A DNA stretch of 24,715 bases from CAZVWV01 sp964631745 (lineage in GTDB: Bacteria; Bdellovibrionota_C; UBA2361; JBGSMV01), in assembly GCA_964631745.1 (NCBI GenBank), contig CAZVWV010000042.1, positions 1-24,715 on the forward strand, in the 5' to 3' direction. A program made the translations under genes and the position numbers. Below the pieces are notes generated by a model. It saw only the letters and a list, made by a program, of their open reading frames with translations, searched no databases and was not told the DNA's origin. Below are positions 1-7,112 of the stretch, in pieces; the first letter of the stretch is position 1; each line of letters starts with the position of its first letter.

Positions 1-275
1 GCACCTGGTGCTGCCTGTCGGCCTAACATTTAGCGCCACCCCGTGGCACCGGCCGACGAGTCGTCGGCGCTCCATAATATTCGTACTCTGCGCGGTGGAC
101 ACGCGCCGCTTCAAACCCAGACAGCTTCAAATTCTCGAAAAAGTCAGAGCTTTTTCAAATCAAAAAGAAAAATCTGCGTCCTGGCCCAGCCGCTATAATG
201 TTGCGACCAAAACTAATTCATACTTATCAACATATTCCTTGACGCAAATCAGCAATTAGCGTTAAAATTCTGATT
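1..275. other. Non-coding left edge with nested inverted repeats
   Basis: I see no convincing gene here. The first 71 bases are dense in inverted repeats: GTCGGCC (17-23) with GGCCGAC (51-57), GCCAC (35-39) with GTGGC (43-47), CGACGA (54-59) with TCGTCG (61-66), and AGCGCC (32-37) with GGCGCT (66-71). The last pair, followed by ACTCTGC at 85-91, resembles the hairpin of repeat family C further right. An AT-rich hairpin, GAAAAAG and CTTTTTC around 139-158, lies further on. A TATAAT at 194-199 could be the -10 of a promoter for the next gene, but I see no clear -35. Confidence 0.4.
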
Positions 276-1445
276 ATGATTCAGAGACAGTGCAAACTAT
301 CGAAAACAAACAGTTTATTCGTATTTGGAGCACGCGGTGTTGGCAAAACTACTCTGTTGGAAGGGCTTTTCACAGAAAAAGACACCCTCTTTGTAGATCT
401 CCTGGACCTGGCCACATTTGAGGAGTTTGTCCTGGAAAAGAACAGGTTTCTTGCCCTGATCGACGCGCCAGAAAATATTAAAAAGCGGGTAGTGATTGAT
501 GAAATTCAGAAGATCCCGGAGCTTTTGAATGTAGTTCATCAGCAGATCCAGAAACGAAAAAGGCAATTTATTCTCACCGGATCTAGTAGCAGAAGACTAA
601 AACAGAAAGGGGTAAATCTGCTGGCCGGAAGAGCCTGGGTTTACCACCTCTATCCCTTGACCACTATGGAGCTTGGTGCGCAGTTTGACCTTAAGCGCTG
701 CTTAGAAAGGGGCGCGCTACCAGAAGCTTATATCGCCACCGATGCTATGGCAGTACGCGAGTACTTGTCTGCATATGTAGGAACTTACTTACAAAAGGAG
801 ATTCAAGAGGAGAGCTGGGTGAGAAATATTGGGCCCTTTCGAAGATTCCTTTCTATTGCCGCGCAAATGAACGGCAAGATTCTCAACAAATCTACAATTG
901 CCGAAGAAGTCGGAGTGGATGATGTAACGGTTGCAAACTATTTCGAAATTCTTGAGGATACGTTAATTGGATTTATGCTCCCGTCTTTTCATGTCTCTGT
1001 GCGTAAAGCACAGCGCAAAACGCCTAAATTCTACTTTATAGACCCAGGAATTAAGCGAGCGCTAGATCGCACGCTTTCCATTCCGCTTGAACCACAAACT
1101 TCCGCCTGGGGCGAGGCTTTTGAGCACTGGATTGTAGTTGAATTTAAGAAATACATAAGCTACGCGCGCCTAGACTGGGAACTTTCGTTTCTGCGTACCA
1201 AGGAAGATGTTGAGCTAGATCTGATCATAGACCGGCCTGGCGCAAAGAAACTTCTGATAGAAATTAAATCAAAAAGCAAAGTGGTCGAGAGCGATGCCAA
1301 GGCGCTCGAAACATTGGGTAAGGATACTGACAGCAAAGCTGAGCGCTGGTTACTCTCCAACGATCCCTTAGCGCAAAAGTTTGGCGGCACAAGATGTCTT
1401 CACTGGCAAACAGCGCTTAAGGAGCTCTTTGGATCACTAGCGTGA
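276..1445 (+). CDS. DUF4143-type AAA+ ATPase with C-terminal nuclease-like domain
   Basis: This 389-residue P-loop ATPase belongs to the AAA/DUF4143 group, common accessory-genome proteins of mostly unknown role. Walker A is GARGVGKT (residues 18-25) and Walker B is VVIDEIQKIPEL (D75, E76), followed by the family-typical LTGSSSRRLK (100-109). The 200-226 region reads as a helix-turn-helix (STIAEEVGVDDVTVANYFEIL). The C-terminal DUF4143 part has a PD-(D/E)XK-like arrangement: D315 in VELDLII and E329-I-K331 in IEIKSK. Length is normal for the family. The start has no strong Shine-Dalgarno. It stands alone between non-coding DNA and a convergent kinase gene. Family assignment is secure; function in the cell is not. 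Confidence 0.88.
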   Translation: MIQRQCKLSKTNSLFVFGARGVGKTTLLEGLFTEKDTLFVDLLDLATFEEFVLEKNRFLALIDAPENIKKRVVIDEIQKIPELLNVVHQQIQKRKRQFILTGSSSRRLKQKGVNLLAGRAWVYHLYPLTTMELGAQFDLKRCLERGALPEAYIATDAMAVREYLSAYVGTYLQKEIQEESWVRNIGPFRRFLSIAAQMNGKILNKSTIAEEVGVDDVTVANYFEILEDTLIGFMLPSFHVSVRKAQRKTPKFYFIDPGIKRALDRTLSIPLEPQTSAWGEAFEHWIVVEFKKYISYARLDWELSFLRTKEDVELDLIIDRPGAKKLLIEIKSKSKVVESDAKALETLGKDTDSKAERWLLSNDPLAQKFGGTRCLHWQTALKELFGSLA

Positions 1446-1578
1446 TGGGTTATTACTTGCATTCTAGAGCATGTCTGCCAAATCCCGACAAACAGGTCAG
1501 TTCGAATGAGTTTCAGTGGGGAATTCAACACTTTTCTAAGTTGCAGTTTAGCATTGTAAGTTCGAAAACTGTCTATAC

Positions 1579-2316
1579 TCAGATGGCCGCACTGGAAAGA
1601 GTTGAATCAATGGCGCGCTTGACGCGCTCAATTCCGACCTCTCTGGGGCACTCCGTGTCAATTGTTATGACTTGTTGACCAGCAGCATTCCAATATTCGT
1701 TTAAATGCCCAGATTGCTCAGTATAGATCTCAAGCCTCCGGCGAAGGGCCGCTACGGTATCATCGCTTTGTTCTTGTGCCCCTCTCCGATACATGCGCTC
1801 CAATAGATAATCGCTGCCTGCGTGTAATTCAATAACGCAAGTGAGCTTCCGAGACTGCCTCTGCAAAAATGTTACTAACCAACGAGCCTGATTTACAGTT
1901 CGCGGAAATCCATCGAACACTCGACCATTCTCGGCACGAAGAGCAGATAGCTCGGCCGAGATTATTCGATACATCTCAGTATCCGAAATCAGGTCGCCCC
2001 GGGCTAACACGCTTCGAATTTCCGAATCAGCCGACTCAGAAGCCGCGATTCGTCGCAGTATCTCACCGCTAGAAATGATATCAAAACCTGTAACCTCCGC
2101 TAACATGCCAGAGATCGTACCCTTGCCAGCCAGCGGCGGGCCGGTCAATGCCACTACCCCAGTCACTCCCAATTTGGCTCGAATCCGCTCCTCCAAGTTG
2201 GGTCGCTTGGGTGCAAATTGCGCTTTCAAGGCTTCACCAATCAGTCTAATTGTTCCTGTAATATTTGGATTCATGGCTTGGCTAGGCAGATCGAGAGAAA
2301 TAATCCTAGACGGCAT
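1579..2316 (-). CDS. Adenylate-kinase-like nucleoside monophosphate kinase
   Basis: This 245-residue protein has an adenylate kinase fold, predicted to move a phosphate from ATP to a nucleoside monophosphate. Visible motifs are the P-loop GPPLAGKGT (59-67), the NMP-binding start ISSGEILRR (81-89), DGFPRT (135-140) and a short LID with arginines (YRRGAQEQSDDTVAALRRR). Most bacterial adenylate kinases start at the P-loop; this one has about 50 extra N-terminal residues. Part could be untranslated if Met15 (start at 2274) is used, and neither start has a clear Shine-Dalgarno. Its place among accessory genes, away from the usual ribosomal or secY context, argues against it being the housekeeping Adk. 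Substrate is unknown. It is convergent with the upstream ATPase gene. Confidence 0.82.
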   Translation of the reverse strand: MPSRIISLDLPSQAMNPNITGTIRLIGEALKAQFAPKRPNLEERIRAKLGVTGVVALTGPPLAGKGTISGMLAEVTGFDIISSGEILRRIAASESADSEIRSVLARGDLISDTEMYRIISAELSALRAENGRVFDGFPRTVNQARWLVTFLQRQSRKLTCVIELHAGSDYLLERMYRRGAQEQSDDTVAALRRRLEIYTEQSGHLNEYWNAAGQQVITIDTECPREVGIERVKRAIDSTLSSAAI

Positions 2317-2358
2317 CGCACGAATAATATCTTAGCGGAATTAATTGCCTTAACCAAG

Positions 2359-2483
2359 GCCGTGGACCGAGCCGACAACTCCACCAGTGGAGTGGTATGA
2401 GTAATATCAAGAACTTGACTTGGAGATTTGCCCCAGCTGCAAAAGTTCCGGGGTGCGATGCGCACTCGACGCAGGCAAGATGT
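2359..2483. repeat. Repeat family A, copy 1
   Basis: About 124 bp align almost without gaps, at roughly three in four bases by eye, to 6737-6861 in the same orientation. The core is a perfect inverted repeat, ACTCCAC-CA-GTGGAGT (2378-2393), followed by the shared segment GAGTAATATCAAG. It lies just upstream of the start of the minus-strand kinase gene. The second copy also lies upstream of a minus-strand gene. No start-to-stop gene is supported across it. It could be a mobile-element remnant, a structured RNA or a recombination border. Confidence 0.72.
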
Positions 2484-2587
2484 GTCCGAAAGTAACCAGA
2501 ATTGGGTGCGGTTGGGCGAGATTGCGTTGCTCGCGCACTTTCTTCAGGCTTCATGAGCCATATTAATAAGTTATCTCATTTGCATGT

Positions 2588-2629
2588 TATCAATTAATAT
2601 AATTCTATTGACTATCATATCAATTGATA
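2588..2629. promoter_or_regulatory. Palindromic operator pair before antitoxin operon
   Basis: TATCAATTGATA (2618-2629) is a perfect 12-bp palindrome inside the spacer of the promoter at 2608-2637. A near copy, TATCAATTAATA (2588-2599), lies 30 bp upstream. Placement over the RNA polymerase site fits repression, most simply by the HTH antitoxin encoded downstream, since toxin-antitoxin operons are usually autoregulated. The link to that protein is inferred. Confidence 0.55.
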
Positions 2630-2637
2630 CGTATACT
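2608..2637 (+). promoter_or_regulatory. Sigma70-like promoter of antitoxin operon
   Basis: The -35 is TTGACT (2608-2613) and the -10 is TATACT (2632-2637), with an 18-bp spacer. The next ORF start lies about 28 bp beyond the -10. The spacer holds the perfect palindrome described separately. Confidence 0.6.
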
Positions 2638-2665
2638 TTAATCATAGAGGGAGTCAAATCTAAGA

Positions 2666-2812
2666 GTGGTTACAGCTGACAAGAAGGCAGTCAAGCGATT
2701 CCTTGACGAACTCAGACAGGCTTGCACCAAGCAGTTACATGCATCTCGTTTCACGAAGCAGAGTATCCGCTTAGGAACGTATATCGATGAAGGAGGTAGA
2801 TATGACAACTAA
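2666..2812 (+). CDS. Small 48-aa ORF, possible toxin partner or leader
   Basis: A GTG-started reading frame (2666) encodes a basic 48-residue peptide beginning VVTADKKAVKRFLDELRQ and ending IDEGGRYDN. It runs through the Shine-Dalgarno of the next gene and overlaps it by 11 bases, the arrangement expected for translational coupling in a toxin-antitoxin operon. A GAGGGAG sequence at 2647-2653 lies 12 bases before the start, rather far for a ribosome binding site. I do not recognise the sequence. It may be a very small toxin, the 3' remnant of a longer toxin, or a leader peptide. Confidence 0.45.
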   Translation: MVTADKKAVKRFLDELRQACTKQLHASRFTKQSIRLGTYIDEGGRYDN

Positions 2813-3791
2813 AGAATTTTGCCCAAACTGTGAAAAGGAAACTCAACTCGAGCGAAAAGAGCGCATGGAAGCTTTTCAAGTAAAAGGTGACACGATCAAT
2901 GTACCTGTTATCATTTTTGTATGTAAAGCATGTGGTACTGACTTCTATGACCCGAATAGCGATCCGAATGACACCGCATTCCGTGAATATAGAAAGCAAC
3001 ATCAATGGACCCAACCTGAGGAGATAGTAGCGTTCCGAAAGCAATATGGGTTCTCACAAGCTGAATTAGCTGACTTGATGGGATGGGGAATTGCTACACT
3101 TAGTCGATATGAAAACGGGGCACTTCAAAGCGAATCGCACGAGAGAGTTCTAGGCTTACTTAGAGAGCCGTCGAATATATTGCGTCTGTTAAAGGAAAAC
3201 AGGGGCAGCTTTCCCCCTGAACGGAGACAAGATTTAATATCTTTACTCACTCCCCGCAAAAATGAACTCATATCGAAGTTATTCGAAACTATCCTTGCTA
3301 AAGAAGACGTGGATGAGTACTCAGGCTATCGAAGATTTGATCTGAATAGACTTAAAGCGCTTATTCAATTTTTCTGCAAAGGTGGTTGCCAGAAAACAAA
3401 CCTAAATAAGCTTCTCTTTTATTCGGATTTCAAGGCATGCAAAGAGCTTGGATCATCAATTACCGGCACTCGCTACGTTAGGATTGACTACGGGCCAGCG
3501 ATTGATGACTTCAATTACTACTTTGCAGCAATGGTTGAAGAAGGCTTGTTAGAGGTAGAAGAGATTGTTTATCCAAATGGGTATATAGGAGAAAGATATT
3601 TATCTAAAACAGCCCCCGATCTATCAGGCCTATCCGACTCTGAAAGGGATCTTTTGTCGTTGGTAAAGCGCCATCTTGGTGGTTTAACGGCAAAAGAAAT
3701 AGCCGATCGATCACATAAAGAAGCCGCCTATAAGAAGACGGACGAGAAAAAGCCTATCTCCTATATTCACTCCAAGGCGCTTTCATTTTAG
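2802..3791 (+). CDS. MqsA-like zinc-finger/HTH antitoxin with Panacea (DUF4065/SocA) domain
   Basis: This protein of about 329 residues has three parts. First is an N-terminal zinc-binding module with two CxxC pairs (CPNC and CKAC), as in MqsA. Second is a Xre-type helix-turn-helix (GFSQAELADLMGWGIATLSR and following). Third is a C-terminal DUF4065/SocA ('Panacea') region with LNKLLFYSDF, YGPAIDDF and GLL. Panacea domains are known as versatile toxin-neutralising domains, and such proteins repress their own operon. I chose ATG 2802 over ATG 2787 because AAGGAGG (2790-2796) sits five bases before it. Only a 48-codon ORF precedes it where a toxin gene would be expected. Confidence 0.85.
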   Translation: MTTKEFCPNCEKETQLERKERMEAFQVKGDTINVPVIIFVCKACGTDFYDPNSDPNDTAFREYRKQHQWTQPEEIVAFRKQYGFSQAELADLMGWGIATLSRYENGALQSESHERVLGLLREPSNILRLLKENRGSFPPERRQDLISLLTPRKNELISKLFETILAKEDVDEYSGYRRFDLNRLKALIQFFCKGGCQKTNLNKLLFYSDFKACKELGSSITGTRYVRIDYGPAIDDFNYYFAAMVEEGLLEVEEIVYPNGYIGERYLSKTAPDLSGLSDSERDLLSLVKRHLGGLTAKEIADRSHKEAAYKKTDEKKPISYIHSKALSF

Positions 3792-3855
3792 CTGCGGGCC
3801 AATAATTATGTGGCGCGTCTCTTTTAGAACCTTCTTGCCTGGCCCAACTTTCCTC

Positions 3856-3908
3856 GCAGCCATCCTGCACATTGCTGATCGAACTGGTGCGTAATAGTTG
3901 CTTTTAGA
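3856..3908 (+). repeat. Repeat family B, copy 1
   Basis: This segment matches 5838-5910 and 8622-8690 in the same orientation. The best conserved part is the interrupted dyad GAACTGGTGCGTAATAGTTG (3881-3900), with pattern AACT-N2-TRCGTA-N2-AGTT in all three copies. The left flank, GCAGCCATC and TTGCTGA, is shared with copy 2. It lies about 65 bp after the antitoxin stop. The right flank of copies 2 and 3 is not kept here. Confidence 0.65.
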
Positions 3909-4030
3909 CAAAACATTGGCCAATCAGGCATGCGGCTCCAGACCTCTTCCTCTCCAACCCGTTATCCCAAATTTTGACTAGCCCTAGAGTGTTTGCTACG
4001 TTACTTATTTCCAAATAGTAGTTCGTATTT

Positions 4031-5116
4031 ATGAGATCAAATCCTTTAGCGGTTGTGGGGTTAGCCCTCTTAGGGTTGGGAGCAGGGTCTGGCGGTAGCT
4101 TGGGTAGCCGCGCTTGGGCTGGTGAACTAGAACCTCCGCGTAACTTCGGGTGCTTGAATCCCGGGCAGGAGGCAGGCAAAGAGACAGCAATCGCAGCAGC
4201 TCAGTCAATCATGGGTTTCCTTGAGGAACAGGAACTTAGTACTGGTTCAGCAACCATCGCTAACGATCCAATTTTCTTGGGTGGAAAACCCGCAATGGTG
4301 ATATTTGTGCTGCAATTGCACAATGCCGACGGCGCCATTCAGACTAATCACATCCTCAAGATTCTACGTGATAAACTTGGCGTCGACACTCTTTTTCAAG
4401 AAGGGACGTCTGTTTGCCCTACGACCCAGTCAGAGGCAACAGTACAGATGACCAAATGGCTCCAGGATGTCAGTAGCCGCTGCGCAACCCCTGCCGAACT
4501 GGAGAATGCCAAGATTAGCATATCCCCAAATTCTTCGTATGCTCCAGAATGGACGACCGTGGACTTTCCAAACAGTTTTGGTTGGGAAGGTTTAGCCTTA
4601 CATGATTACCTCGATCACTGCTTCACTCTTATGCATCACATCGGAGTTGAGGCGATCGGAAACGATCTCGGGCGAACTGGCCAAAGCGTTTTTAGTTTGG
4701 ACGGAAAATATGTGAGCACTTGCATGGGCCAGATGATAGAGGCATCAGATATTCTTGCCAAACGATTCCCCGACACATTTCCGAAACTTGATCTGCCAGG
4801 AGTTGAAGCAACAACAACTGATGCAGAAGATGGAAAGCCGCATGAACTTTTGCTCATAAGGGACCAGGAAGCCTACAAGCTATATCGCGAAAAGGCTGAT
4901 AAGTTTTTCATAGCCCACGAACAGATTGGAAGAAATGTAATACTAGCGGGCAATCTTTGCAGATGGTTTCGTAATCCAGATTCAAGCCCTACGGTCATCG
5001 CAGTTGTTGGAGAGGATCATGTCTTAGACGGAGGAGACCTCAGCGCAACTCAACTTCTAGCAAAATTCGGGGTTAGCTCCGTAACCGTGCTAGCACAAGG
5101 CACCGATAAACAGTAG
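4031..5116 (+). CDS. Exported protein, possibly ChaN/TraB-like
   Basis: A 361-residue protein with a classical Sec signal peptide: short basic start, hydrophobic LAVVGLALLGLGAG, and a predicted cut after AWA (residue 30). The mature protein should be periplasmic or secreted. Weak resemblance to the ChaN/TraB/TIKI superfamily is visible: LQLHNADGAIQTNH (H97, H107) lines up with the GExHdnpxxH pattern, DTLFQEG (E124) with the vvlE strand, and VVGEDHVLDGG near the C-terminus with the final G-x-H strand. Several key positions differ, so this is a hypothesis. It is otherwise unrecognised. It stands alone, convergent with the UPF0314 gene. Confidence 0.72.
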   Translation: MRSNPLAVVGLALLGLGAGSGGSLGSRAWAGELEPPRNFGCLNPGQEAGKETAIAAAQSIMGFLEEQELSTGSATIANDPIFLGGKPAMVIFVLQLHNADGAIQTNHILKILRDKLGVDTLFQEGTSVCPTTQSEATVQMTKWLQDVSSRCATPAELENAKISISPNSSYAPEWTTVDFPNSFGWEGLALHDYLDHCFTLMHHIGVEAIGNDLGRTGQSVFSLDGKYVSTCMGQMIEASDILAKRFPDTFPKLDLPGVEATTTDAEDGKPHELLLIRDQEAYKLYREKADKFFIAHEQIGRNVILAGNLCRWFRNPDSSPTVIAVVGEDHVLDGGDLSATQLLAKFGVSSVTVLAQGTDKQ

Positions 5117-5191
5117 GAAACGTTAAAAAGCCGCCCGCCCTACCCTGCCAAACTGCTTGAACATTTTCTCCCTTTGGAATAGCCGCGCCTT

Positions 5192-5746
5192 CTACCCGGC
5201 GCCACGCTGCCACGACTTCACGCTCTCAAGCGGATTTATTAACATCAGGATATTTAAGCTCAAGCAGTCTCTCACCCAAAGCAGCTGGCCCAAATCAAGC
5301 GCTACAAAAATTACTAAAGCCAACCTTACCCCAATCCTTGCCGCAAGCCAGAATCCAAACCCACATGAAAGCGTATCGCTCAGCGAATTTAATATACTGT
5401 CGCCATAATAGTCTAAGCTAATGGTCGCGCTGCGGTAACGCTCAATGATAAACGGCGAATTCTCGGCAATCTCCCAAAGAACCTCCAACCCCGTAGCCAA
5501 CACGAACCGAACCCCAACCGCACGACTCTTAAGAACCCAGGCAAAAAATACAAAAAACAAAAGCCCATGTGATATATGCGACAAAGTATAAGGATCAAAC
5601 AGGTGCTGCGAATTATGCCGACTCCAGATATCCCAAGAAGCAACAGCCCACCCCCCACACAAGCACCACCAAGAGCGCCCCAAAGCAATTAACACCACCA
5701 TCTGACAGACGATCAATACAAAAAAAGAAATCACATATTTACGCAT
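5192..5746 (-). CDS. UPF0314 / DUF2585 integral membrane protein
   Basis: A 184-residue membrane protein of the UPF0314 (DUF2585) family, whose function is unknown. Diagnostic stretches are GRSWWCLCGG, SRHNSQHLFDPYTLSHISHG, EVLWEIAENSPFIIERYR, SLDYYGDSILNSLSD and the final RDCLSLNILMLI. Several hydrophobic helices are evident, including residues 4-22, about 57-75, 126-140 and 142-157. Length is close to the family norm and nothing looks broken. No Shine-Dalgarno is clear. It appears monocistronic, with repeat B copy 2 beyond its start. Confidence 0.9.
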   Translation of the reverse strand: MRKYVISFFVLIVCQMVVLIALGRSWWCLCGGWAVASWDIWSRHNSQHLFDPYTLSHISHGLLFFVFFAWVLKSRAVGVRFVLATGLEVLWEIAENSPFIIERYRSATISLDYYGDSILNSLSDTLSCGFGFWLAARIGVRLALVIFVALDLGQLLWVRDCLSLNILMLINPLESVKSWQRGAG

Positions 5747-5837
5747 TGCGAAATTATTGCAGCTAGCGCAAAAAGTTGGAAGGCAGCTCGTGAACAGTCA
5801 ACCCCAGGCAGCACGGCTCAGCGCCTAATGCCTTGCA

Positions 5838-5910
5838 GCAGCCATCGCGCGCGTTGCTGACCTAACTGGTACGTAATAGTTATTTTCGGATGAGTCGGAA
5901 ATCAAAAATT
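5838..5910 (+). repeat. Repeat family B, copy 2
   Basis: The best-formed copy: TAACTGGTACGTAATAGTTA (5863-5882) is a 20-bp imperfect palindrome centred on TACGTA. The left flank matches copy 1 and the right flank (TTTTCGGATGAGTCGGAAATC, ending in an A run) matches copy 3. It lies between two minus-strand genes, so it is not tied to one gene's 3' end. Confidence 0.7.
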
Positions 5911-5933
5911 AGCATGGCATAAGAAGGAAAAAT

Positions 5934-6449
5934 TTAAAATCCCTGCTTGGGATTAAAGGATTTTACTAGGTGACAGGCATGCTCGAGAGCCTGACCGGAA
6001 TCGATAAGTTTAAATCGTACCCCTAAGCTATGATGCCACTCGCGGATCTCGATAGGGAAATCCGATTGCAATAAATCAATATTGACTTGGGCTACTTCGC
6101 GCTTTTGTTCACTGTTGGGAGCGTCCATAAAGCCAACCTTCACAATCGAAACACCGCCGTCGATGGATAAAGCTTCGATAGCAAACTGCCCGATTAGAAT
6201 AGATTGAAGCACAACCGCGTTATCAATACCCGAGTTTCCATTGGCTATTTCGGGCAGGATCGCTGAGAACATCGCGCTTCCATAATTTGAAAGTGTCTTA
6301 AGCGTGAACTGCATCTTGTCGATGGGCCGCTGCATCATCGAGATAGCAATTCCTGTTCTTTCACTTGCGGCCATCTTGAACATCGAAACAAACATCCCTA
6401 CAAGCGCTTCCTGAATCTGCGAAAGACCTACAGATACCTCACGCGTCAC
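5934..6449 (-). CDS. Hypothetical protein, unknown family
   Basis: The C-terminal 150 or so residues look coding: amphipathic, even composition, with blocks such as MMQRPIDKMQFTLKTLSNYG and HHSLGVRFKLIDSGQALEHA. I do not recognise the family. The frame stays open to 6860, but that extension runs into repeat A and has a low-complexity, basic composition unlike a protein. I placed the start at GTG 6449, preceded by a G-rich stretch. ATG 6395, with AGGAAGC about nine bases before it, is the main alternative. No membrane segment or signal peptide is evident. Confidence 0.5.
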   Translation of the reverse strand: MTREVSVGLSQIQEALVGMFVSMFKMAASERTGIAISMMQRPIDKMQFTLKTLSNYGSAMFSAILPEIANGNSGIDNAVVLQSILIGQFAIEALSIDGGVSIVKVGFMDAPNSEQKREVAQVNIDLLQSDFPIEIREWHHSLGVRFKLIDSGQALEHACHLVKSFNPKQGF

Positions 6450-6736
6450 ACCCCCTGACGGGCCAATAGCCGCTCTGCCAAAATGCCGGAAGTTTTCGCC
6501 CACTCGGAACCACCCAACTTTCACAGCTCTCCTCTTGGCCCAAGTTGAGCCAAAAAAGGGCCGAGTAGTTATTTCGAGGTCGAACAAGTCTTGAGAAAGT
6601 AAAATGGTTCGAGAGATTAAAATACGCCAAGTCGGCGAACCGCGCACAGCCGTGGTGTGGAGGCTGCAAACCCGCTGCCATCGCCGCAGCATGCAAAGTA
6701 TGAGCACCGATTTATGGTTCGTAATATTCAATCGAT

Positions 6737-6861
6737 GCCGTGGGCGCATCCAGTAACTCCGCCAGTGGAGTAGTGTGAGTAATATCAAGGCGTTGAATTG
6801 GGGGTTTGACCCAGCCGCAAAAACGCCGGGGGTGAAACGCGAACCCGACGCCAGCGACATG
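6737..6861. repeat. Repeat family A, copy 2
   Basis: This is the partner of 2359-2483 in the same orientation. The core hairpin is ACTCCGC-CA-GTGGAGT (6756-6771), one G-T wobble away from the perfect form in copy 1. Shared blocks include GAGTAATATCAAG, a CCCAG element and a GGGG run before GTG. It lies upstream of the minus-strand hypothetical gene at 5934-6449, as copy 1 lies upstream of the kinase gene. Confidence 0.72.
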
Positions 6862-7021
6862 TTTGTGGGCTTATTGGCTTATTCCTCTTTCGAGAGGAGG
6901 CACCTGATCTGATGCTCGAGCGCCATTACTCTCATGTGCGACTGCAGCATAAAGCTGAGAAGTTGGCAGGCGCCAATATGCCCAATCGCCTCCGCTAGCT
7001 TGCTATTACCACACACTTTTC

Positions 7022-7107
7022 TTATGTGATAGCAGTTTGCTATTAGCTATTTATTCTTCTGTAACAATCTGATATTACTTAATAATCTTATGTGATGGTT
7101 ATGTGAT
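7022..7107. promoter_or_regulatory. Three TTATGTGAT direct repeats before AlbA_2 gene
   Basis: TTATGTGAT occurs at 7022-7030, 7088-7096 and 7099-7107. The last two are 11 bp apart, about one helical turn, and end five bases before the ATG at 7113. The DNA between is AT-rich and may hold the promoter. The copies look like binding sites for a repressor acting on the downstream gene, which itself encodes a regulator-like protein. Autoregulation is inferred. Confidence 0.5.
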
Positions 7108-7112
7108 AACGA

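Larger units (their letters stand above)
6450..7112. other. 663-bp intergenic region holding repeat A copy 2
   Basis: No gene is supported here. Reading frames across 6450-6730 on the minus strand are Trp/Arg-rich and differ from frame to frame, as expected of non-coding DNA or a decayed gene. It contains repeat A copy 2 (6737-6861), a short inverted repeat CCTCTTTCGAGAGG near 6885-6898, and the AT-rich leader of the AlbA_2 gene with three TTATGTGAT copies (7022-7107). Confidence 0.5.

Noticed and set aside
8..259. 83-codon ORF at the left edge
   Set aside because: It is Arg/Ser/Thr-rich, runs through several hairpins and has no ribosome binding site or recognisable motif.
6450..6860. N-terminal extension of the 5934-6449 gene to ATG 6860
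   Set aside because: The extension runs through repeat A and reads as Trp/Arg/Leu-rich sequence. The same repeat translates similarly at 2306-2554, which reflects shared DNA, not a shared protein.
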